From the NCBI GenBank assembly GCA_916610825.1, contig OU744453.1, positions 13,715,751 to 13,779,750 on the forward strand: a DNA stretch of 64,000 nucleotides. Reading direction: 5' to 3'. The notes beneath the pieces were generated by a model, which saw only the letters and a list, made by a program, of their open reading frames with translations, was not told the origin of the DNA and ran no database searches. The position numbers and the translations under genes were made by a program. Each line of letters opens with the position of its first letter. Position 1 is the stretch's first letter. The stretch is from Haliclystus octoradiatus (taxonomy: Eukaryota; Cnidaria; Staurozoa; Stauromedusae; Haliclystidae). Shown piece after piece: positions 24,301 through 36,300 of the stretch.

Positions 24301-27300
24301 CCACTGCTCTTTTTAATTCATATCGATGATTTGCCTCTTAATACTAAATTTCCTGTTAGATTGTTTGCTGATGACACCACACTTCAATGCTCAAATTCTG
24401 ATTTAAGCAAGCTCTAATTCAATGTCAACCCAGAACTCAAAGTAGTCATGTAATGGTTCTTTGACAACTAATTAACTTGGAATGAAACCAAGACAAGCTA
24501 AATGATACACTGTACTTAACAATTCAATGAAAAACAGATCAATATTTCGCTAAACAATGTATCAATGTCTGTATCAATTGAACGTTATGGGACAATTTGT
24601 TCCAAACAGTCAATCAAATTCCTTGGAGTACTTTGAGATGATAAGCTAAATTGTAAACAGCATGTTGACTCTATCTGCAAGAAATTACGCAAACTTTGTT
24701 ATACTTTGATCAAATTGAAAGATTTTTTTACTACCAATCACGAAAAACAGATATATTCTGCAATAATTCAACCGCACATAGACTATGGCATTCCTATTTG
24801 GGGCCATGCTTCAAATTTTCTTAAGTTGAGCAGGCAAATTCTGCCATATTGTTGTAAGTGCTAAATTTTCAAGCAATACAACCCTAATTTTGAAGAACAT
24901 TTGCATATTGAAAACCAGAGGACTTATATCTTCTTAAAACCCTGACCTTGTTACACAAAATAATGTTGAACGTGCTCTTCAAAGTATAGGCTCCAATTAT
25001 GTATACATCAAACTTGAGAGAAGAAAATGTGATATTTTTAACATTCCTTTCCCTGCAATCACATTCCTGCAAAACATGTCAAATTTCAGACTGCCTAGTC
25101 TGTGGAATAATACATAGCCTTTTGTCAGTATCGAAACTTCTCCAACAAACTTCCAGCATTTACTAAAAAATCATTTGCTGGACAGCTATAGTATAACATT
25201 TGAAATACAAAACTGCTATGTTTGTACCAATTACGGGTATATTGTATGATTAGTTTCATTAGTCTCATTTCTCTTCCCCTCTTCTCTGTGTGTAACCCCC
25301 GTCATTTATATTATAACGTTGATTCTATTCTGATATCTGAACAAGCTTGGGCGTACTCTGCTCTCTTAATTTAATAGCTATAGCTACACACATAGCAATT
25401 GGAGCCCGATGAGGATAATGTTTATGTATTTATACGTAACAATTGGAGCCCGGATTGGAACCCGATACGGATTATGTTTATAATGTTATACACTTTACTA
25501 GCAATTAGTGTAGGTCCAGTACTGGAACTTGTGTGATAATACTTTCAGATCACTAAATAGCAAAAATAATTAAACAATTGACTAAGCTGAATATCACTGT
25601 ATAATACGGAGAGTGAACTTTGGAGGAGAACATGAGACACAATATGCATTGAATTGTTAGGTTTTTCATATTTTGAGTATCGCCAAAATAATTTGATAAT
25701 GCTTTTAAAATAATATCAAAACAGAATATATATTATTGTAGCCGGGTCAGGGTTTATGGCGTATTGTCACCATAATTGCAAACGATTTATAAAGCACTTT
25801 CTCTAAATAAGTAATTATCGTTCTTGTTCTTCTGTTCGTAAATCTGCACACGAGCTAGACGTGCTCATCCAAGCATGGCTACAACCATGGTTACAACAGA
25901 CAGGCATTAATTTTCAAATGACATAAAGGAATCCATTAACCTGACATTATCAGGATTGTTAGAAAATTTTGGATACTTCATTTTTGCCAAAGTGGCTGAA
26001 CTTCAAAAGTAAATAGATTCAATATATTATTAGGCTTAACTGATGATTTATTTGGGTATGAAATGCTAATTTATCAGGAGAAACAGTACTACAAGTCAAA
26101 ATAAATTAGTTGTTTGGATATATATAGACACGTTACAATGGATCTAGCTACCTGAGCTTGATGGATATATATTCAACATTTTTTCATTCAACTTGTAACT
26201 GTCGTATTACGTAATTGTTATTCCTGTATATATAACCTCTTTATATTAACCTCGTTTTGATGTAGACTATAAAAGTAGATGTTCTTTATGAATAAGATTA
26301 GATTATGTTGGATCTCGCGTTGTACTCATTGACTCATGAATATCTTTAATGATTGTCATACGACAAATTGGCGCTGCGAGTTATAAAGTACAAAGAATCT
26401 TCGCTGACATTGCGATGGACCGAAAAAGAATTTTAGTCTTAGATGATGTCGAGAAAGCAAACGCTTGGTTTGCTTCGTTTAATGCTAAATGCCGTCGCGA
26501 TCATCTTGAAGATGGTGATCTTTCCAAAGACGGGTATTAAGAGCAAACTGATATGTTCATAGAAATGTGTGGAGAGACATCATATATCACATTGTCAAGA
26601 TTGGTTACACCAAAGAAGCTTGAACAAATGCCATTTGCTGACATTTATGCTATCGCTTGTAAATACATAGAGCCAAAAGAGCGTTTTTTGATTGCTGAAC
26701 GCACTACATTTTTAGCAATACGACAATTGCCAGATGAGTCAGTAGAAGATGTCTACACTAGAATCAATTATCAAAGTGAAAGATGCGACTTTTCACGGTT
26801 CAAAGAAACATTGGACCCATCAGAAGAGTTAAAGAAATTGGTTTTTATAAACTGCTTCAACGATGTCAAAATCACCAGAGAGTTGCTGGATTATATACGA
26901 CTAATGCCAACGGCTACTTTTGAGGATTTAAGAGAACGTGTCCGCCTCTACGATATGACGCAGACATTTCTACAACGAACGACATCACCTAATGAAGGAA
27001 AAGTGGTCGTTAATTATGTTAAAAGTTCAACCAACAAAGCTTCAAACAGTCATAAATGCAAATTCTGTGATGGGACACACCCTCCGCGTGCTTGTCCGGC
27101 TTTCAACAAAAGATGTGGTTATTGCAACAAACGTGGGCACCTTGAACAGTGCTGTTATAAAAAGAAGAAAGACACCGCGAAGGTAAATCATGTAGCAGTG
27201 GACCATGACAGTGACGCCAATGACGATGTCAACGATGTAGCCATTATTTTATGCTGTGATGATGTCAATAATACAAGTCTATCTACTGAAGATATTAGTA

Positions 27301-30300
27301 TTAACAACGTGAAAGTGAGAATGTTAAAAGACACTGGCGCCTCATGTTCTGTTCTGTCACGTAAAGTTTGGGAACAGTTAGATTGTCCTCCGCTCACTCC
27401 AAGCAATCGTAAGCTCAAATGTTATGATGACCACGAGTTATCAGTAATCGGTAGCTGTAAATTAAATGTAGTTCAACATAGCGTAAATACTTCTATCATA
27501 TTTTATGTAGTAGAGTCTAATAGAAATTATGGCCTGTTGGGTCGTGATCATGTTAGTGACCAGATGGTTAATTCCGCAGATGATGATGATGTGAAGCCAC
27601 TCCCTTACATAACTGGTGTTTTAGCTTCTATGAAAGTAAAGCAGGGTGCTGAGCCAATGTTTTGCCGTGCTAGACCTGTTCCACTCCCACTCCAAACCGC
27701 TGTAGACCTAGAGCTAACTCGGCTAGAGAGGATGGGGGTTATTGAGCCGATTGAATCGGGCGGGGCAGAAAATGCATCTCCTGTTGTTTGGATAAAAAAA
27801 AAATCGGGTGGATTACGAATGTGCGCAGACTTTAGTGTCCATGTAAACAGCAAAATCTTGTTCGATGATTACCCTCTACCGAATTCTGAAACAATTTTTG
27901 CAAAAATGGATGGTGCACGTTTCTTCGCGAAAATTGATTTGCAATCCGCCTATTGGCAAGTAAAACTCGACGATAACGCGCGAAAATTATCTATTATCAA
28001 CACTAGTAAAGGCCTTTATAGCGTAACCCGCTTACAAATGGGCATGCGCAACAGTTCGGCTATTTTTCAACATGTAATTGAAGATGTCCTGCAAGGTTTA
28101 AAGGGCACAATTGCTTATCAGGATGATGTCCTTATTTAAACGTTTGAACGCTGTAATGGAACGGTTTAAATCACGGCGGCTTTCTATTAATATGGAAAAA
28201 TCCACGCAGCGTGTTTCTGAAGTTTCGTTTTTGGGCTATCGCATATCAGCTTCTGGTATTCAACCAGATGATCGCCTTGTCAATAAAATTAACAGCATGC
28301 GTCCTCCTCAAAATAAAAAAGAAATTGAGTCATTTGTTGGTTTGGTGAATTTTTTTGGGCGTTTCATAACAAACTTTGCAGACAAAATAAAACCGCTAAA
28401 TTTATTACGCAAAAAAGAAACCGCTTTTGAATGGAATAATGATTGTGCTCGTTCGTTTGAAAATCTCAAATCTGAACTTTCAAGTAAACCAATTGTTCAA
28501 CCATATTCGTTGCTAAAAGAAGCGACATTGACCACTGACGCATCAGACCATTGTATTGCTGGTGTCCTCACACAGGATGGCCAACCTGTTATTTTTATTT
28601 CAAAATCCCTTACTCCAGCTGAAAAAAAATACTCTGCAACTGAAAGGGAAGGTCTCGGTATTGTTTGGTGCGTAGAAAGGCTGCGTCAACTGCTCTTAGG
28701 TCGTCATTTCACACTTATCACGGATCATAAGGCTTTGATCCAATTATTTGGTGCTGATCAACCAATTCCAAAAAACTGCTTCGGCACGAATCAGTCGGTG
28801 GGCCATAAAATTAATGGCGTTTGATTTTAATATTCAACACAGGCCCGGAACTGAAATCTGTCATGCTGATGCATTATCTCGCCTTTCAGTGTCTTCCACC
28901 CTTTCCCGCGAAGACATTGTTGCTGCTGTCGAAGTCACACGTAGCTGTGACGAGGCTTTTCTTCAGCCAGTTATTGCTTTTTCCGATTTAAAAATGATAC
29001 TCATCTTGATGTCATCGCACAATCTCTAAAAGGGCGTATTATTTCGGGCAATTGGGCCAATCCCAGTGAAGCTGAGCGTCCGTTTGCGCGTTTGAACCAA
29101 AATTTAACTATACATAACGACGTTATCTATTTCGGTTCTATTGCTTTTATTCCTGCATCGCTCCGCCGTTCAATTCTCGAAAAAGCACATTCTACCCACC
29201 TAGGTATAAATGCAACCCAGCGCTTTCTCTCAAAGAGTGCTTGGTGGCCAGGCATGGCTCGTGACATAGACCGCTATGTATCTTCTTGTGAACAGTGCTG
29301 TACTTTGCGCCCTAAGACTGCTAAATCAGTACATGAATGGCCAAAAGCTGACCCTTGGGAAAGATTACATATGGATTTCGGCCATGTTCCAGATATCGGA
29401 AATGTTTTAATGATTGTTGATGCTGGTAGCGGCTGGATTGAAGCTTTCCGATGTCCAGACCGATCCACTCCAAATATTATTCGAATATTTTCATCACTTT
29501 TTGCCCGTTTCGGTGTCGCAAAACACTTAGTTTCCGATAATGCGCAAGAATTCGTCAATGACGCTATTGTTTCATGGCTAGCCAAATCTGGTTGCTACAA
29601 ATCTGAATCACCCGCCTATTTCCCTCGCGCTAACGGCCTTGCAGAGCGGTCGGTCCAAACAGTGAAGCGTGCTATGAAAGCTTGGCATCGCAATATGCGC
29701 GTTTCTTTCGATATGTTTCTAAACAAGATTTTGCTGGTACACAGAACTACTTCGAATGCTCGCGGAGAATCACCTGCACAAATTTTAATGGGGAGAAATC
29801 TCAGAGTCCCTTTTGTTTCCGATCATGTACCCGGAGACATCGTAATGTATAAGCCAACAAATTCCACACCCTCTCGGAAAGCTGCATTTGTTGTTGCAAA
29901 AGGATCAAACACAGCGTGGTTAAAATTGGGGGAGAGAACAGTATTAGCTTCGAACAATCAAATTGGCAATGCCCCTCTAGACTGCAATTTAGAACAAACA
30001 AGTAGGACTAGCCCCACACCCGATACAACATCATCATCAGCAGTTCAACCAGCTGATTCAAACATATCTTCACCACATATGTCAATACGGCGTTCATCAA
30101 GAATTGTTCGTCAACCAAATCGTTTTGGTTATAGTTAATAAATAAAATAGATTAATTAATTAATTAATGTGGTAAAAAGACAACATCAGTAATAACAATA
30201 TTTGCTTTAATTTAGATAAAGGGAAGTTGTCGTATTACGTAATTGTTATTCCTGTATATATAACCTCTTTATATTAACCTCGTTTTGTTATTCCTGTATA

Positions 30301-33300
30301 TATAACCTCTGTATTTAACCTCGACTATAAAAGTAGATGTTCTTTATGAATAAGATTAGATTATGTTGGATCTCGCGTTGTACTCATTGACTCATGAATA
30401 TCTTTAATCATTGTCATACGACAGTAACCATCGCTTTCTTGGGCAATGCTAAATCCACTGTAATACACATTTGCACCACCATCTGCATTTATACCATCCA
30501 TTCTTGCAAATTCAACATTTAACATTGTTGTCAACTTGTGGATGTTTTCATTTCCAAGCCAGAAATCTTCAGAAAGATCACCAAATCCGTATTTGTACTC
30601 ATTCCAATTACGAATAAATGATGTTTCACCAGTTTCTCGATTCTGTATCGAAATAAAGGCTGTGATAAAGAAAAAATTGAACGAGATCATCGTCGCTAGA
30701 GGATCATGGGAATTAGACATGAAAAATTTATTCAAATTACAAATGATTATTAGCTACAGGTTGTTAATACCATCCTTCAAGTAATGGATCACCCACAATG
30801 TAAGTACTCGGTTGAGGGGGAGGGGGTCATGCCAATAACGTACATCTGTGGAAACGGGAAAGGGGGGTTTCAATCATCAAATTACGTAAGCATCTGTCTC
30901 TGTGTCATATTTCGAAACATAATTATAATGCAATTAACTATCAGACTAAACTGACTTTTATAGCAAACATTTCAACAAAAATTTCAATATTTACAGCAGA
31001 AATGTTCCTTTCTATAAAAGGTTACACTTGCATACTTTCGAAAACAAAGAAGCTAAATTCGTAAAAATGCGCAGGAGGGGGGCTACAGATGTGTGAGTTC
31101 GTAATCAGAAAAGGGCGGGGCAGATCTAAAAGCGTCTGCTTACAGTGAAGAGGAGGTGTCAAATCTTGGAACATTTACTGAGTACGTACTTTGTGGATGT
31201 CCCCTGAGACAAACTCTGGCTGGGGAAGATTTTCTAAAAAAATCTTTAGAACGTTTCTTGAAAAGAGGAGGTATCTACAATGCAACTCGTGTATCCATAA
31301 ATGCAATCTGACACATTATAAACTGTCTAGAATTGTGAAACCTCGAATATAGGTATGCAATATCATTGCTATTGGGTTACGTGCAAGGATTTTGTAAGTT
31401 AGACATTAAATCGCAAGCTAAATTGGATCAATTGAATTAGTCATGATGATGGAAACTTATTTAAAGTACATTTATCAGATAGCAGACGGTACTCACTTTT
31501 ATTGTACTCTGATACAAACACGCTGGGTTCCTAATGATACATGCAGAAAGAGGCTTTAAAATTCAATAGCCGCCAGGTAAGAGATTTTGGCCTCTTGAGT
31601 GTCTCATAGCACTCAAAGTGTTCGTATCAGAGTGCTTAACAATGATAACCGATTTTTACTTTTACTTTTAAGTTAAACCTGAAATCAGTCTTATTTCAAT
31701 ATTCATATACAGGCTCCTCTGCGTTTATACTTTTGAAGCAGTTTTCGTAACGTGCCGCTTGGAATTTGTGCACAAAACAAAACCTGCTGTAGAGCTACGA
31801 ACAGAAACATTGGACCAGGGAGTTTCGTGACTACTTTTAGTTTCTGATTTGATTTAATAGTAATGACCAGTAATTGTTTTTCTTGTTGCAAATTTAAATT
31901 AGAACGGCATCGTCAAGCTCTCTATCAAAATAATGTCTTGCCGCCTATATACGCCATTTGTTTCTGTTACCTCAGTAGCCTGACACAAACATCAACAATA
32001 ACCAATCAGCGATCAGTATATTTCGATAATTTTATAAATATATATATATATATATGTATAGCTATGATCTATTTGTAAAACGTTGTCTTACTGATTGAAC
32101 ATAGGGCTCAATGAAAAACGTGCCTATTTTTATGTGGGCCGAGATTGAAAACTTACAAACTGAATTATAGGTTTCTCATTATTTAATGGTTTTATCGGTG
32201 AAATTCGATAAATTGAGATTCAATCAAGTTAAATAACTTGTCAGGATTCCGTTGAACTGAAAATCACTATGTTTTTCATCAATTATAATATTTATATTTT
32301 TGTGACATTCTTATCTCAATTGAGCAAAATTCATATACATTTGAGTTAGTCTTTCACCTCCTGGAGATGCTACCACGCTAGAGCAGTATTTCTGTAACAA
32401 AATACACATCTAAATTTACGCTCCGCACTCGCAGTTACAATTTGCAAAATTAAACCTTTATACTACAGAAACTTCATCAATTTTCTACAAAAATAAGAAA
32501 CAAAATATGCTTAATATGCTTATCTAACTTGCTAATCTTTAGTCTGTTATAGATTTTATTAGAAAACCTCAGAATTCCGCTGTAAAGAGACGCAACTTCT
32601 ACGATAACGTCATAATTACTGCAAAACGGCACGGTGCCCACTTTTTGAGCGGGCCGAGACTACCTCGAGAAATGTTCTTGGCACGATCAAAATAGTTGGC
32701 ACGGTGCCGCTTTTCAATGTCTGAAAAAGCTGTTTAGACAGAATTTTTGCTTGGCCCGTGCTCAAAACCACTCGACACCTTCACACCTTTGATGTGTTAA
32801 TTGACGAGTACCGTGCCTATTTGCTGCAGTGTAAATGGCTCTTTATACTCCTAATATTTTTAATTTTTATTTCAACGATTACTCCATGCTGAAGTAAATG
32901 AAGATAGAATCAGACAAACTTGTTGAACCTTGGATAAACTCATTGTACTGTTATATCCATTAAGAATAAGAATATCGATTTTGAAATTTTAAAGAGTTTT
33001 CTCATTGAATTTCAGTATTAATCTAAACGGGCCGTTAGTGCCCATTTCCAAATATTTTTTGTACTAAAATTTTGCAGTAAGATTTTATATACAAATTAAG
33101 GTATTTATTAAGTTATTATAGATAAATGAGACTCGTTATAAAAAAGTAGGTTCTTTGTAAAATATTTCAATACAAAAGTCATAGGTAAAACAGTATTTTT
33201 GTCAGTGATTAGAGCGTCGTTTCGACTATACTTAACACTTCTGTCATTTTCAAGTTCGGAAAATATGAAAGTACATAATGGCTATACCATATTTATCCTA

Positions 33301-36300
33301 AATATTATGAAAAATTTTTATTAAAGGAAACATACATACTACAATAGACTTTAATTATATGGAGTCAAATTGTTTATTCAATTTCGGTTTTAATTCTCTC
33401 ATGAGGGACCTGTCATATACGAGACAATCCGATTTTGTTTGCAATGCATTAACTATAGAGAAATTGGCATATATGCTGAAACTTGCTTGAACTAAAGCCA
33501 ACATTGAATAAACAAATCGACTCAATAAGGACAAAATTATTTTAGTATGTATATTCTTCATCTAATAAAAAATGTTCTTATTATTTTGTATAAATCGCAC
33601 GGCAGTATGTTTCCTTTTCTTAACTTGAAAATGACAGAAACTGAAGAAACGTCGTTTAAATCCCTAATAAAAATAATTTACTGTTACATTTGACTTTTGT
33701 ATTAAAATGCGTTGTACAAATCAAAAAGAGAAATTTCGTTTTTATGGACCCCTTTAATGTGCAGGTTTACAACTCTAACCCCGTAGGATATACGCCATAC
33801 ATTCGAGAGGTCAACCACCAAAAACGGTTAGGCAAGCCTGAAAACATGGCGTATACGGCTGTTTCAGGAGTACCAAACTGAAAATTGCAGTTCCAGTATT
33901 TTTATCGAAAAAAAGTTTTTTTTCTATCTAACAGATGTTCTTTTTGATCACTTTAAGTATGAAAAGTATATATTAAATATGGAGATAATAAAATCTTGAA
34001 TTTCGTGTTTGTAAATCATATATTTTTTTACTTTTATAAATACGCGTATTTTGAGAAATGATAATTTCAAATTTTAAAGTACAGCAAAAACTTTGAGGAT
34101 TTCGAGGTAAAACGTCTACCTATTATGGATTCTCAGAACAGAGTATCATAAACTCTTTTACCATAAAGAGGTAAAATTCAAACAAAAAATCTACTGGTAC
34201 GCCACTTTTGGTACGGCGTAGAATCCCATTTTAGTAATTTTTTGTGTGTTGGTCGACTTGGTACGGCGTATAACCTAGGGGCAACCTTCTGACATAATAT
34301 CACGATATTGTTGAAAGCATACCGCTGCTTAGGATTGGATTGACTTGCGTCTTTACTGAAACTCGTAATGAGTTAATATTGATGTAATGTACCCCGTGAC
34401 CAAGAGTGTAGAGAGCGTCAATATCTGAAATAAATGAATAAATAAAAAATGAGAAAAATTAGACTGATTCAATCAGCAGAAGATATCAACAAAGAATGAA
34501 ACCAAATAGAAAATGCCATTCAGTCAATGCGAAACAAGAAATTTTGATAATGGATTACATGGCACTCTGCTAAATCAATAGCGTCATTTGACGAACTCTG
34601 CTTTGGCATCAAAATATATATTTAATAAAATGACTTTGTTGGCTTATGGGTTTAAAACAGATATATTAATAACATCTGTTTTCAAGGCAAAAACTTGTTC
34701 TCAGTAAAATAATTCTTATTTTATAAACAACTGGTTTAATGAATTTTTCGTCGGATTGAAATACATTCTGCTTTCTTAAAATATCGCCTTTATACACAAA
34801 TATCCGCAATCTGCAATTAATTTAACCTTTTAACTTTTTTTATATAAACTCCAAATATTGCTTACTTCCCTGCACTTAAAAAAAGTCAAAATAATCCTAA
34901 CATTTTCGAGACAATTATATATGATTCTTAACCATCAAAGTGATCAAAATAATAAAAATAAAAATAAGCAAGTGGCTCAGGCCTGTTCACTTTTACGTAT
35001 GTTATAGCGTTTTAATCAACGGCTATTGTTTTGGCATGTATACATTCTACTGCGTATTTAGCCATTTCAGCAACAATCTTTAGCATGATAAATATAGGAT
35101 CAGCTCAACAAGTTCAGAAAATTGTTTGAACATTTCATGAAAAATTGGGGCATAATTAATAAAAACAAGGTTACCGTAACTGTAAGAGATTCCATTCCGT
35201 TAGATAATATCATATGATCAACTCAAATGACATAAAATATTAGGAATTGCGCAGAAATTTGCCGGCTTATACCAGATTTGACAACAATTTGCCGACCATT
35301 GAAAATGGCGGGGGATGATGCCCTCATTGAATCTGCAATGAAGGGACGTCCCTGCACTAGCCTCAGTTTACATTAATTGAGAAGTACGATGTGGTCATGT
35401 ACCTATGTACAAAGATATATAGCGTATAATGAATGGATTATTCAATACTTGAATTTGTACTGACCGTGACATTCTTCTGGCTTGCATTGTCTTCTTCGTT
35501 CTTTAATTCCAGCACAAGGATTTCCATTGCATCTTGGAGAAGGATTGTCGCATCGTCTGATTTCCATTAATTCCAAATTGGTGCATGGATCAGGACAAAC
35601 CACATTGTCTTCCCATTCAGACCAGCCTCCATGCTCTGATTAAAGACATACAAAAGTTAAGGCAATATCGATCCAGCATTCCACGTCCACACAACGATGA
35701 GACTTATCATAAAATCCTAGAGTAAACACTTGCTAAATTATCATAATTGTGAACTGTTTTACTCATCAGCTGTAATGTGTTGACATATTCATGATAGAAT
35801 AGTTGAAGGTTTCAAGTGGAAAAGTGACTACGAGGCAAGAGCCTCTACCCCGTGTTCTTCTCAATGAAACTAAGATTCGCGACACACGTGCTAGAGGAAT
35901 TTCTCACTAAAAGTCGTTTCATCATTCCTAAAAACGTGCAAGGACGGCTAGATGCGACCTCTTGTTACTTGCTACTATGTAATGGGAATGTCTTGGTGTA
36001 AAGTTGTACCAATTCATGGGGAGAAAGTTACTTGTCAACTAGATCCATACGTGAAACCACAGCTCGATAAAGTTGCAAATGTTGCCTAATGTAATAACAA
36101 CGTTTTGAACTTATAAATTGTGCAAACTAAATAGATGTAAGACCAATCACCTCATGTTCAACAAATGAAAATTCGTAGTGATTCAACTGCTTTCGTCTCC
36201 GGATTGGAAACTTCATTCTGCAAATGTCAAAAAGTTAGCTGCCAAAAATTCATTCAATTTCACTGAGGGTTTTGATTTTATAGCTGTGAAATCAACGTAT

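Larger units (their letters stand above)
26200..30423 (+). mobile_element. Ty3/gypsy-type LTR retrotransposon inserted in FReD exon 6
   Basis: 4224 bp. The LTRs begin TGTCGTA and end TACGACA, and the flanks carry the duplication GTAAC (26195-26199 and 30424-30428). A primer-binding site TGGCGCTGCGAGT begins at about 26369 and a polypurine tract AAAGGGAAG precedes the 3' LTR. Gag, protease, RT, RNase H and integrase lie in order. The coding frame has one in-frame stop, one 26-bp deletion and two single-base shifts, so it is recent-looking but defective. No envelope gene is seen. Confidence 0.92.

Noticed and set aside
26349-26414. Gag starting upstream in the LTR/primer region
   Set aside because: The frame is open, but the start would lie inside the LTR. 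The ATG at 26415 matches the gag start of the related 38-kb copy.
30785-30900. Possible exon just upstream of FReD exon 6
   Set aside because: The G-rich stretch recurs in altered form at 31.07-31.2 kb and looks like a dispersed repeat. Its apparent acceptor leads to no FReD-like peptide.
31703-31891. Possible FReD exon on the minus strand (CAQIPSGTLRKLL)
   Set aside because: No donor and acceptor pair gave the phase needed, and the sequence lacks FReD residues.
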